Assembly (NCBI GenBank): GCA_002471195.1
Contig: DKPN01000035.1
Span: forward strand, 23,048-87,047
Length of the DNA stretch: 64,000 nt
Source of the DNA: Bacteroides sp. UBA7333
GTDB lineage: Bacteria > Bacteroidota > Bacteroidia > Bacteroidales > Bacteroidaceae
Reading direction: 5' to 3'
This document shows positions 47,754-62,300 of this stretch, one piece after another; the stretch's first letter is position 1; each line of letters begins with the position of its first letter. The translations under genes and the position numbers were made by a program. The notes beneath the pieces are model-generated. The model was not told where the DNA came from. It saw nothing but the letters and a program-made list of their open reading frames with translations, and searched no databases.

Positions 47754-47806
47754 CGAAAAGCAATATTATCAATGCCATAACAACAAAATTATTTTCTGCC
47801 AATAAA

Positions 47807-51724
<3,918 letters not shown>

Positions 51725-51757
51725 TTAGATAAGCATAAAATAGTATTATGAAAATAA

Positions 51758-51795
51758 AAAGATGTCTGGTTTATTTTTTTAAACCAGACATCTTT
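51758..51795 (-). terminator. Terminator between the third GH85 and the GH2 gene
   Basis: The perfect 16-base stem AAAGATGTCTGGTTTA (51758-51773) with TAAACCAGACATCTTT (51780-51795) has a six-base loop, followed on the minus strand by TTATTTT. It suggests that GH2 has its own promoter or depends on read-through. Confidence 0.88.
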
Positions 51796-51846
51796 ATTTA
51801 TGATATGACTATTTATAAATTAAATAATCAATTCTTTGAATTAATA

Positions 51847-54800
51847 TTATTTCTTCAATAATTTAACCGCTTTCACCAATTTACCATTGCAAGAAATTTG
51901 AGCAACATATGCACCTGCTTCAGCATTTACATTGATTTGCATCATCTCGCCTGCAGCGATATCTTGAGTTTTTTCAGCCACTAACATACCGTTGATATTG
52001 AAAATACGAATTGTATATTCACCAGCGTTAGAGAATTGAACATTTACATGATCAATAAATGGATTAGGATAAGCTGACAATGATGCTTCAAGATCAAGGT
52101 CTTCGATACCTACTTCACCTACTGTAATATATTGGAATGTTTTGCTATCGCTACCCCAACCATTTTGTAGTGTCAATGTTGCGCTGTACACACCAGGTTT
52201 AGCAAATTGAACATTCGCTGTACCTGCTACGTCGTTTCCTAATACATTAGTGATATTACCTTTTTCGATTGACCAATAAGGAAGAGTTGTCACTTGATAT
52301 GAAGAACCTTTAACAAATGGAGAACCTGGTTTGTAAGAGATAGCTTCCAACAATACATCACCTTGACCTTCGCCACCGCCTTCGGCTGCAGCATACGAGT
52401 AGTATTGACCAGCAACTGGTTTCACACCTGTACTGATAAATTGATTTTGCTCATTTGCAGCTGTTTCAAAATCCCAATAACCATAAAGATTTTCAGGAAT
52501 TACGTCGAAACTTTCCATTGTTGCCAATACTTCTTCGTCAGTAAGAGCTGAGTGCCAATATTGGAAGTTATCAAGAATACCGTCAACACCAGTACGTCCA
52601 AACGCAGTACCACCAAGAGCCACCATATTAGCTCCACGCATGCCGTAAACATCACCTTGGAAAGGAGCATCGCCCGGAGTAGTTGTAGAGTGTGGAGTAC
52701 GGCTCCAGCCAGATGGAGTTTGCTTAACACCATTAATATACATTCTGTGGTGCAATTGACCAGATGTGTTGTATTCGTAAACAAACGCAAGGTGTGTCCA
52801 TGGACCTACTTCTAATTTAGAATTCTCGAATGCATAGCGAAGCTCTTTATTATTAGAAGCATCTGTACCACGGAATGTAGTACCGATAGTACCATCAGGA
52901 TTTACCATGTTCCATACCCATCCCCAATCGGTTTTAGGCCAGCCTTCGTTCTTATCTCTAATATTTACAAAGTTAGCAGGTTGGTCTGCAGAAAGGCTGT
53001 TTAATTTTACCCAGAATGCTAAAGTAAACGATTTGTTTGGTTGCATTTCCATATCTGAAGCTTTGAAACCAAATCCTTTTTCTTGCAAATCAAGACCTTG
53101 TGAACCTTGACCATCTGCTGGACGACCTGTATATTTCAATGCGATAGGATCGCCGATGCTAACTTCGATGTTAGCGTCTAAATCGTTTGCTAAGATTGAC
53201 TCAATACGAGGCAATGCACCTAAGTCAGTAGATGTTACTTGAATATATGATGCATAAGTACGAACTTTATCAACGCGGTTACCGTTTTCATCAGCTACCT
53301 TACCAGATAAACGTAATGTATAAGCACCAATTTGACTGATCGCATCGCCATCTTCCAATGTTAAGAATGTAGCATCGTTTACTTCTTTAATAACAGTTCC
53401 ATTATTGTCTAAGATCTCAAATTTACCTACTTCATGAAGAGGGTCAACATAAGATACTGTAAAACCTTCGTTTGGTTTAATTGTATTTTTATTCAATGCA
53501 ATCGCATCGTTAATAACGTATTGAGTTACTTCAGTATAGTTACCCCAAGCAATTTCAGATTCGCTCTTCATATCCAATGATACTGCAGATACACCAAAAC
53601 GGATATTACGTGAATCAGCAAAGAAATCAAATGGTACAGAGAAATACATACCAGCCCATGAAGTAGTTGTAGTCATCAAAATAGGTTCTTTACCTTCTTG
53701 TTGCGCATACAATTTAAACATTGAAGTTTTAACATCAATATTATAACAAGTTTCTGTTACAGGCTTGTCATTTGGCATGTTGAAAATAATTTTACCATCA
53801 ACACCTTGGTAATTTGCAGTTAAAACAGATGTAGAAACAACTTGTGGAGTTGCTGGAGCAGCACTTGTACCACGTACGATAGAAAATTCACCCAAATAAA
53901 GGTTTAAGTTTTCAGCATTTCTAAAGTGCAATGCAACAACTGCTAAAGTTTTTTTATCAAGTGATGACAATCCACCTCTAATTGTAAATTTCTTTTCAAT
54001 CCACTCACCAATTTGAATAGAAGAAGTTTCAATTACTTTTAGGTTGTTCTCAGCGATTACTGCTGCTTCATTACCTTCAGCTGAAAGAGCTAAATTCAAA
54101 TCAGTACTACCACCCATTACTTTGTAACGAACAGTAATAACATCATTCGCTGCTAAGGTAAATTGAGTTTTAAATAAATGTAAGTATTCATCTGCATGTG
54201 TTCCGAAAATACGTACTAAAGATCCACCTAACCATGCATCATCCCATACAAATTCGGCATCAAGACCTTTAGCCGGAGCATCAACAGCATCACGACCTAA
54301 GAATTTTGTAGCAAACCACCATCTCCATGTTGGAAGGTGATCTTGTATACCTATATTGTACCACTCACCATTGTTTTGACGAGTACCATTCCAGTTGAAA
54401 AATTTACCATTACCCAAGTTGAAGTTTGTAATAAATGGCTCAACAGATAAGTCCCATGATAAAGCACTACGCGCTGACATCATCTTAGACATACCAAAGA
54501 ATGAGTAGTTATCAGCATTGTAATTCATTGAGTTACTAAACTCTGGTGTGTTGATAGGATTACGAGAACCACCTGTGAACCAACGTTCTACACGATGCAT
54601 ATACGCACGTTGTTGAACATCAGGCAATGAACCTTTTTCACCACGAGTTTCGAAAAACATATTTTGTGAATGCGCACCCCAAAGACCAATAGAAATTGGA
54701 TAATCTTTCAAAAGAGGCCATCTTTGACCAGAGCGTGGCTCTGAACCTTGCATATTTAAACCGGCATAAATATCAAGTGGGTCACGTCCCATACTGATTG

Positions 54801-55632
54801 CCTTATCAACTGAGCGTTGTAATAGTGAAGAGTTATTCCAGTTATAATTAAAAAATAAAGATGTTGTTGCAATATTTTCAGAATCACCAAATGTTTTTTG
54901 ATTATGTGTACCTAATCCTCTATCGAAAGAGATACCACCCGTATCATTTGTACCGTCATACCACACCATATCATAATGTGTAGCACCACGTTGTTTCATA
55001 ATGCTATGAAGCTCTTTATGATAATTGATCAGATTTGATGAGAAAGCAGCGTCAGTACTCCACTCAGAGTTGTAGCCGATACCATCCATACCATAATAAG
55101 TTAATAAATCTGCCATTACTGATGGACCTTTTTCCATCATCAATAACATATTATTTCTCCAATATTGAGTTAATCCTCCCCAAGGCACACTAGCTGTAAC
55201 AGATACACCTACACCATTTTTATGGGCAGCATCGGCAAAGTTACCTGGCATACGTACAAAACCTGTAGTCCAGTTACCATAATGTGTAATATAGTTCCAC
55301 ATTGGGAATACTTCGCTATCGAATACTCCGTTAGGAAGTGCATTGGTGCGCTCATTATTGATAGGTACCCAGAAAACCAACTTTTTATCATTTGTTTCGT
55401 TGATTGCCTGATTGACTTGTGTATTTAAGTTGCGGAAACGTTGCTTAGGTTTGATACGTGAGATGTAAAAATTATCATCCTCCGTAATTTGTTGACCTAA
55501 TTGCCAGTTGTTTAGGATTTCTGTAATATCACCTCCAGCATCAATATACGACCCGTCGTTGGGAAGTTGCTGCGAGAAAGAAGGAAGTGATAAACACAAA
55601 AATGCCGAAAATAAAAGTGATTTTGTTTTCAT
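51847..55632 (-). CDS. GH85 endo-beta-N-acetylglucosaminidase with LamG and T9SS sorting domains (PUL B)
   Basis: A paralogue of the 30,647-34,414 enzyme with the same plan. Signal peptide 1-20 (LPSFS/QQ); GH85 core with FPMWNYITHYGNW, FADAAHKNGVGVS and YYGMDGIGYNSEW carrying catalytic Asn188 and Glu190, then VWYDGTNDTGGISF and DIYAGLNMQGSEP. Next come a beta-sandwich region, a LamG-like domain (SFTLAFWVKLNSL ... HLAFVYEYNTSGQLHHRMYINGVK ... GILDNFQYWHSAL) and a PKD-like part. The last ~75 residues are the T9SS sorting domain (AYPNPFIDHVNVQF ... VKAVKLLKK). The length is 1261. It acts on the core GlcNAc-GlcNAc bond of N-glycans and should be surface-displayed or released by T9SS. Confidence 0.88.
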   Translation of the reverse strand: MKTKSLLFSAFLCLSLPSFSQQLPNDGSYIDAGGDITEILNNWQLGQQITEDDNFYISRIKPKQRFRNLNTQVNQAINETNDKKLVFWVPINNERTNALPNGVFDSEVFPMWNYITHYGNWTTGFVRMPGNFADAAHKNGVGVSVTASVPWGGLTQYWRNNMLLMMEKGPSVMADLLTYYGMDGIGYNSEWSTDAAFSSNLINYHKELHSIMKQRGATHYDMVWYDGTNDTGGISFDRGLGTHNQKTFGDSENIATTSLFFNYNWNNSSLLQRSVDKAISMGRDPLDIYAGLNMQGSEPRSGQRWPLLKDYPISIGLWGAHSQNMFFETRGEKGSLPDVQQRAYMHRVERWFTGGSRNPINTPEFSNSMNYNADNYSFFGMSKMMSARSALSWDLSVEPFITNFNLGNGKFFNWNGTRQNNGEWYNIGIQDHLPTWRWWFATKFLGRDAVDAPAKGLDAEFVWDDAWLGGSLVRIFGTHADEYLHLFKTQFTLAANDVITVRYKVMGGSTDLNLALSAEGNEAAVIAENNLKVIETSSIQIGEWIEKKFTIRGGLSSLDKKTLAVVALHFRNAENLNLYLGEFSIVRGTSAAPATPQVVSTSVLTANYQGVDGKIIFNMPNDKPVTETCYNIDVKTSMFKLYAQQEGKEPILMTTTTSWAGMYFSVPFDFFADSRNIRFGVSAVSLDMKSESEIAWGNYTEVTQYVINDAIALNKNTIKPNEGFTVSYVDPLHEVGKFEILDNNGTVIKEVNDATFLTLEDGDAISQIGAYTLRLSGKVADENGNRVDKVRTYASYIQVTSTDLGALPRIESILANDLDANIEVSIGDPIALKYTGRPADGQGSQGLDLQEKGFGFKASDMEMQPNKSFTLAFWVKLNSLSADQPANFVNIRDKNEGWPKTDWGWVWNMVNPDGTIGTTFRGTDASNNKELRYAFENSKLEVGPWTHLAFVYEYNTSGQLHHRMYINGVKQTPSGWSRTPHSTTTPGDAPFQGDVYGMRGANMVALGGTAFGRTGVDGILDNFQYWHSALTDEEVLATMESFDVIPENLYGYWDFETAANEQNQFISTGVKPVAGQYYSYAAAEGGGEGQGDVLLEAISYKPGSPFVKGSSYQVTTLPYWSIEKGNITNVLGNDVAGTANVQFAKPGVYSATLTLQNGWGSDSKTFQYITVGEVGIEDLDLEASLSAYPNPFIDHVNVQFSNAGEYTIRIFNINGMLVAEKTQDIAAGEMMQINVNAEAGAYVAQISCNGKLVKAVKLLKK

Positions 55633-55660
55633 GTTTATAAATTTAAAAAGTTATAAATTG

Positions 55661-55694
55661 TTTTGTTGCCCAATGTTTCGATTGGGCAACAAAA
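55661..55694 (-). other. Perfect intergenic hairpin between the surface lipoprotein and GH85 genes
   Basis: TTTTGTTGCCCAAT (55661-55674) and ATTGGGCAACAAAA (55681-55694) are fully complementary around a six-base loop. On the minus strand no T-run follows the stem, so it may stabilise or process the message rather than end it. Confidence 0.6.
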
Positions 55695-55703
55695 AGTGAT
55701 TTT

Positions 55704-57581
55704 TTATAGCCAAGTAGATAGGTTGTTGATTACAACTTTAAAACTGTTTGTGCCGATTGTTAAAGTCAATTCACCATTGATTGTTTTCATATCCGACTCT
55801 TCACCATTGGAGATGGTAATAGTACCGGTAACATTATTTACAGCAGACCCGTTTGCTACTGCAACAATAGAACTATTAGAAGATGTATAAGTTGCATTAA
55901 CGACATCAGAAATAGGTGTATTAGGTGATATTTGAATTTCAAAAAACTCGAACGGAATTCCTGTTGGCGACATACGAATAATCAAAACATCGTTGTCGAT
56001 ATATGAAGCATTACCATCAATATTTGTATTATTGTTGTTATATACAACATCTTGACTAGGAACTGCCATTACGTTGATAGTATCTGGTTTACTTAGTACA
56101 CCATCTGCTTCTGCAACAATTGGAGCCTTTCCGCTACTTACTCCTAATATAAATCCATCGTTATCAACTGTAGCAATATTTTCATTATAACTTCTCCAGC
56201 TTGGTATATAAACCTCGCCTGTAGCTGTTTGCACATCGGCTTGCCATTGAGTTTTTTGACCAACAAAAATATGCGACTGATTTCCGGGTTTTAAGATAAT
56301 ATTTAAGTTTTCTAATACAGATACATGGACTGTAACAGATTTATCGTTTGAAGTAATAATAATATCAGTTTCTCCAACCTCTAAACCTTTAATTGCCATT
56401 TCGTTACCATTATATCCTAAGATTTGTACAATAGTAGGATCGACCGGAGTAAACACTGGCACATGCATACCGAAAGACGACATTGGTATTACAGTTGGTG
56501 TAATATAAACGGTTTTACCCATACGGAAACTTAAGTCGGTTTTATCAACCTTCAATGTATCAACCGGATATTGATTTGCATAATCTTGTACATCAACTGT
56601 AGTAGTCAAAGTAGTACCATTACATTCAAATTTAACAATAGTTTGTCCAGTATATTTGCCCGATCTCAATACTAAGTAGGCACGGTGTCCACGGTCTTTT
56701 GCAACCTTTACACCAATATCATACATTTGTGCTGCATTTCCTTCAACATTCCATACATAAGCTTTTTCAGCATTTGCCAAATCGACTTCATAGTTAGGAT
56801 CTACTTTGGTATTAACCCACACGGTATCGAGTTTATTAATATCCATTGTCATACCTTTCTCTAAAGTTATGAGATTAAAATCATCACCTAATGAAGAAAT
56901 AATAGATGGACTTATTACCACTTGCGTTTCATCTTTAAATGTACCACCATTATCAAGAGTCAAAGAAACTTTAGCTTTGCCATAAGTATTTTTCGAAGAA
57001 AAGGCATATCCTACCATACCGGTTTCTTTGTTGATGTATATAGGATTGTCTGAAGGTATAACTAGTTCTGGATTAGAATTCTCCAATACAGGATCATAGT
57101 CATAAAGATATTCTTTAGGTGAAACAACAAACCAAACAGTATCGCATGGCGCATTATATGAATAACGAGTTTCTTGAAGAGCTGTCACACCAGTTGCTAC
57201 ATGTCTAGAGACTGTAACACGTGATAATGCATATTTACCGTTTTGAAGGGTAGCACGAATTAATGTAGTTTTTCCTTGTGCTCCATGTTTTGCAACAAGG
57301 CTATCTTTATAAATTTCTACAATTGATTCATCATCAGATGTCCATTTAATAGGCGTTTTAATTGTATCACCACTTAAATTCGATACATGTGCACGAAGAG
57401 CGACAGTATCGCCTACCAAGATAAAGGGATCTTTAGGATTAATAGTAATGTATAGTTCTTTTGAACCATTAAGAGTATCATCCTCAGTACAACTTATCAG
57501 AATTGATAAGAAAATAAGTGGCATAACTCCACATATAAATAATATATTAATTAATTTCTTCATATGAAAATGTATATTCAT
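55704..57581 (-). CDS. Ig-like repeat surface lipoprotein, probable glycan-binding protein (PUL B)
   Basis: Occupies the SusE/SusF position after SusD, so it probably binds glycan at the cell surface. Lipobox ILISC is followed by TEDD, an acidic export-type signal. The rest is a string of bacterial Ig-like (BIG2-type) domains: TINPKDPFILVGDTVALRA with IKWTSDDESIVEI, LKVDKTDLSFRMGKTVYIT with VDPTIVQILGYNGN and ITSNDKSVTVHVSV, and SWRSYNENIATVDNDGFILG. No catalytic motif is seen. The length is 625 from the ATG overlapping the SusD stop (TAATG). A second ATG six codons in gives MKKLINIL, a more usual signal start, so either could be used. Confidence 0.8.
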   Translation of the reverse strand: MNIHFHMKKLINILFICGVMPLIFLSILISCTEDDTLNGSKELYITINPKDPFILVGDTVALRAHVSNLSGDTIKTPIKWTSDDESIVEIYKDSLVAKHGAQGKTTLIRATLQNGKYALSRVTVSRHVATGVTALQETRYSYNAPCDTVWFVVSPKEYLYDYDPVLENSNPELVIPSDNPIYINKETGMVGYAFSSKNTYGKAKVSLTLDNGGTFKDETQVVISPSIISSLGDDFNLITLEKGMTMDINKLDTVWVNTKVDPNYEVDLANAEKAYVWNVEGNAAQMYDIGVKVAKDRGHRAYLVLRSGKYTGQTIVKFECNGTTLTTTVDVQDYANQYPVDTLKVDKTDLSFRMGKTVYITPTVIPMSSFGMHVPVFTPVDPTIVQILGYNGNEMAIKGLEVGETDIIITSNDKSVTVHVSVLENLNIILKPGNQSHIFVGQKTQWQADVQTATGEVYIPSWRSYNENIATVDNDGFILGVSSGKAPIVAEADGVLSKPDTINVMAVPSQDVVYNNNNTNIDGNASYIDNDVLIIRMSPTGIPFEFFEIQISPNTPISDVVNATYTSSNSSIVAVANGSAVNNVTGTITISNGEESDMKTINGELTLTIGTNSFKVVINNLSTWL

Positions 57582-59323
57582 TAAAAGTTAACAGGAATAA
57601 CTACTCTTGAATCGCTATTTGGTTCTATAATCTCACCACGTTGTTCAGTGGGTACATCCCAAAACAAACGTGTTCCACCATTATTAGGGCCACCCATTGC
57701 AGGTTCCATAGAGTTCTTGATTTCATCTTTATTGTTTGTAGTTTCAATAATAGGTATTCTACGCAAATGCAACTCCGTGTCAACCTTTGGCATATTATTG
57801 AGTTTTACAGGGAAAAGTCTAGGATAACCTGTTCTACGGAATGTAGTCCATGCTTCAGCACTTTGAGGAAAGATCGCAATGTATTTTTGAGTAATGATTT
57901 TTTCTAATTTAAGCTCATTGTCATCGCTATCGCTCCATTTCACACCGGCAGTAACTCTACCTTTGATACCATTACCAGCCGAATAAGGATCAATTAAATC
58001 TTGTTTTCCAATTGTTTCTTTATTTAAGTAACTTGATATAAGCAATTCATCTGTTATATTATTCTCATTGAATGCCAATCGAATACCTCTTTCGTAGAAT
58101 TCTTGGGCAGTTCCACCCATGTTCCAACCACGAAGGGCTCCTTCTGCTCTTAAAAACAAAACTTCAGTACGTTTCAAATAATTTCTAGGCATTCTTTCTA
58201 CGACTTGTGTACAAGTTGAGAATGGACCATAACCATTCTTTTCGTTACTTTTATTAATCATTGCTACACCTTGGCGAATACCAAACCAATCTTGATTAGC
58301 AGAAATACCCGAAAAAGATCCAGAAGAAGTATTGATCGCATTAGAATTTCTATTAAACCAAGCACCAAGTAATGGATTGTCATAACGTTTCAAGATATTT
58401 TCTAAACTTCCTCCAAGACGTGTATCTAACCATTTAATACAAATAAAATGAGTAGGATGTGTGCCATTGTCAAATTCATGATAATAACCGAAATCATATG
58501 CATCACCTCGCTTTTCATCAAAAACTCCGATTTCATCGTTCACTGATTTTTCTGCCATTGTTTGAGCTAATGAAGCATCATACTTGACAATATTTAGAGC
58601 CATTCTTAAACGAATAGAGTTAGCAAATTTAACCCATCGACGCCAATCCCCTTGTCCTAAAGAAGTTTTTTCAATTTCAATTAAAACTAATTCATCTTTA
58701 GATGGCTGACGCTCCTTCAAGATTGTAATCGCCTCTTCTAAATCTTTGAAAATTTGTTTATAGATATCAATACCTTTTTCATATGTCAAAGGAGGTGTTC
58801 TTTTAACTTTTCTCCAATCATTAAATGGTATTGATCCATAAAAGTCTGTCGTTTCATGCCCTACATAAGCCTGAATGATTAAAGCGATTGCTCTCCATTC
58901 GGGTTTTCCAAGTTCTGTTGCATAAAATATTGCATTCTTAGCTTTCACAAACACTGCATTACTCATTGGACCACCTAAATAATTATTAGGAAATGTATAA
59001 AGAGTTGGAAGAGGTCCACCAAATTCGAAGTTATTTTGGCTTGTTGTCCAATATCCTGCATAATTATCTATGCTATTAGAGCGCTCATATTGATATGGAT
59101 GAGAAGCATAATCGATCATAAAAGGTATAGCTCCTTTTAATTCGGCTTCAAGAACTTTAATATCAGTTTTTCCTAATCCATCTTCATCTTCTTGATCGAT
59201 AGATTCAGAATCACCAACCAGCCAAGGATATTCATCCCATTTTTCGGCACATCCGGTTAATGAAGCAGACAATAAAGAACTTAACGTGAAAATCGCTAAT
59301 AAAGATATATATTTTGTTTTCAT
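57581..59323 (-). CDS. SusD/RagB-family outer-membrane lipoprotein (PUL B)
   Basis: Partner of the SusC just upstream. Lipobox LTGC gives lipidated Cys25. SusD-like_2 features parallel the PUL A protein: SIDNYAGYWTTSQNNF, KYDASLAQTMAEKS, LRMALNIV, FLRAEGALRGWNMGGTAQEFYERGI and EKIITQKYIAIFPQSAEAWTTFRRTGYPRLFPV. The length is 580. It begins 48 bases after the SusC stop, and its own stop overlaps the next start by one base, so SusC, SusD and the Ig-like lipoprotein form a coupled unit. Confidence 0.94.
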   Translation of the reverse strand: MKTKYISLLAIFTLSSLLSASLTGCAEKWDEYPWLVGDSESIDQEDEDGLGKTDIKVLEAELKGAIPFMIDYASHPYQYERSNSIDNYAGYWTTSQNNFEFGGPLPTLYTFPNNYLGGPMSNAVFVKAKNAIFYATELGKPEWRAIALIIQAYVGHETTDFYGSIPFNDWRKVKRTPPLTYEKGIDIYKQIFKDLEEAITILKERQPSKDELVLIEIEKTSLGQGDWRRWVKFANSIRLRMALNIVKYDASLAQTMAEKSVNDEIGVFDEKRGDAYDFGYYHEFDNGTHPTHFICIKWLDTRLGGSLENILKRYDNPLLGAWFNRNSNAINTSSGSFSGISANQDWFGIRQGVAMINKSNEKNGYGPFSTCTQVVERMPRNYLKRTEVLFLRAEGALRGWNMGGTAQEFYERGIRLAFNENNITDELLISSYLNKETIGKQDLIDPYSAGNGIKGRVTAGVKWSDSDDNELKLEKIITQKYIAIFPQSAEAWTTFRRTGYPRLFPVKLNNMPKVDTELHLRRIPIIETTNNKDEIKNSMEPAMGGPNNGGTRLFWDVPTEQRGEIIEPNSDSRVVIPVNF

Positions 59324-59371
59324 TATCTTAGGTTTATTTTAATAGGTTGTTGAATAAAAATTACTACTCAT

Positions 59372-62300
59372 TTAAAAATTGAATTTTAAATTTAAACCAT
59401 ATGAGCGAACTGTTGGCAAAGAGTATGCTTCAATTCCTGAAAAACCATTGGCCGCTGACATAGAAATATCGGGATCAATTGGAGACTTTTTGTACAAGAA
59501 GCAAACATTTTTTACAGTAAATGAAGCAGTTAAACCAAATTTATTAGATTTAAATAGTCCAGGGAAAGAATATCCTAAAGACAAATCCCTCAAACGTACA
59601 TTGGTAGCATCGTATACATAATCTTCCATAGGATTAGCACCTACGGTTTTGTAATAGTTTTCAACTGAAACCTTTTGTCCGTCAGGAAGCTCTTTCAATA
59701 CATATTCAATACCATTTTGAATTACACGTTCACCATTTAGACGATCGTATGCAGAACGTTCAGATAAACCATTTCGATCACGATCAGCTTCGGTTAAAGA
59801 CATAACCTTACCACCTATTTTACCATCGATCAATAAATAAAGATTAAAACCTTTATATTTAAATGTGTTATTCCAACCAAAGTTGATTTTTGCTGAAGTA
59901 TTTCCTACATAAGTTAAATACTCTCCAGATGCCATTTGTGGAATAGCCTCTGCATAATTACCTGCATTATTAACAACTATTGCACCATTATCATCTCTAT
60001 AGAAACTATTCACATATATATCGCCATAGCGTCCTCCTTCGATATATTTAATTTTAAAATTTGAAGGACCTACTTGAACCTCAAATGGTGCTCCCGACTC
60101 TGTTTTATAAGTTTCTAAAATACGGTTATCATTCCATGCCATATTGAAACCTGTTTGCCATGTTAGATTACGATTTATCATCCAGCGATAATTAGCAGTA
60201 AACTCTAAACCATAATTTCTAATTTTACCAGTATTAACAGGTTTTGACTCACCAGAAGATGTTGCTACCCATAAAAATTGATTTTTTAAGGTCGCATTAT
60301 AATAAGTTATATCAAAATCAAGTGTGTTATCAAGCATCCAAACTTCTAAACCTGCTTCATAAGCTGTTGTTCTTTCTGGTTTTGGATCCTTAAAAATTGG
60401 AGGACGAGACGAAATAACACCTGTCGAAAGATTCATTTCTTGTCTACCGTACATTCCCGGAGGGATTGGTGTACCTACAACCGACCAGCTACCTCTTAAT
60501 TTAATTTGATTGAATACCGGCATCTTCCATGGTAAGATTTTGTCAAGTAATAAGTTTGCACCAGCCGAATAATAATCAAAATAAGTATATGAGTTACGCT
60601 TTTGCATAAATTGTTGAAAAGATTTTGCCCATTCCATACGGTAACTTCCATCGACATAGAACTTATCGAAAAATCCTAATGATAAGGTAGCAAAATATGC
60701 GGCATACCAGTTGGTATTATCATAACTATCGGTTGCGCTCGTAGCACTACCATTCGGGTTACCCGGTCTGCTTTGTGCGGAGTTTTGTGGTAAAAAAGCA
60801 TTCGGTGTACCTGAAGTATCAATATAGGTAGTAATAGAAGTATTTCTATTATACGTACGAGAGAAACTAAAGCCGGTTGCAGCATTGATATCATATTTAT
60901 CGGCAAAACGTTCGTTGGCCGAAATCATATGGTCATTAAATATATCAGTACTACGTCCAGAGCCCGACCAATATTGTCCACCCTGACTTTGATCTTGACG
61001 CATCACAGTAGCATACTCCGTTACGAGTCCATTATCAATATTTAAATCAATATTAACACGCGATTGATAATAGATATCTCTCCAAAGTTTGAATCGGAAA
61101 TTTAAGCTTCCTAAAATTCGATCTTTGATTTGTTTTTGATTCATCATATTAACAATCCAATATGGATTATTAAGGTTTTGATCATACCAATCCCAACTTT
61201 GAATTTCTTGCCCTACAAGTTTTTTATTACCTTTTACCGGATGATAAACCATAAAGTCATCTGTTGTTCCGACATGTTTATAATGATTTTTAAAATAACG
61301 CATATCAACATTAGAAGGCATACGATATAAACCATGAAGAGCACTTAACACACGACCTGCAACCGGACGATTGTGTAATTCTTGATGAATATAATTAAGA
61401 CCTACAGTAACATCTAAGCGTTTATCAAACAAAGAGAAAGATTCTCTGAAGTTAAAGTTATGGCGCATAAATTTATTATTTGGTACCATCCCCCATTGAG
61501 AAGTGTTACCATAAGAAAAATATGTGCGTGCCATTTCATTACCTCCGGTAAGAGTAATACCATTATTTAAAGTGATACCATTCTTGAAAAAATCTTTTAC
61601 TGGATCGCGAGGAGAAGCTGTAAAATAAGGTTGAGAAGCCACATCATCAGCAGTCATATCAGATATTTTAGGTCCCCATGCTTCTAACGTAGCATTAGGA
61701 GTTAATCCATATAACTGTTGCGTTTTAGGATACATAAACATTGTTTCAACAGAAGTGCTACTTGAAACATCAACTCTCAATGTTCCTTTTTCGCCACTTT
61801 TGGTTGTGATAATAATTACACCATTATTAGCAGAACTACCATATAATGCCGCAGCATTAGGTCCTTTAAGGATAGTCATCGATTCGATGTCGTCTGGATT
61901 AAGAGTAGATAATAAGTCTCCACCATCACGACTGGCACCTTGCATAATTTCTGTAGTTTGGCCTGACATACCATCTTGAAGAGGTACCCCATCTAATACA
62001 ATCAAAGGTTGATTTGAACCTAATATAGAAGTTTGACCACGCAAAGTAATTTTAGTAGCACCACCACCAGCACCTGAGTTATTGGGTGTAATAACCATAC
62101 CGGCACTTTTACCTTGCAAAGCATTGATAAAGTTAGGCTCTTTAATACGAGTCAATTCATCTGATTTAACCGTTTGAGTAGCATATGTAAGAGATTTAGC
62201 TTCACGTTCAATACCCATTGCAGTTACAACAACTTCGCTTAAAACTTGTGCATCCTCTTTCATTACTATGTTTACAACTGTTTTACTACCAACAGGTACA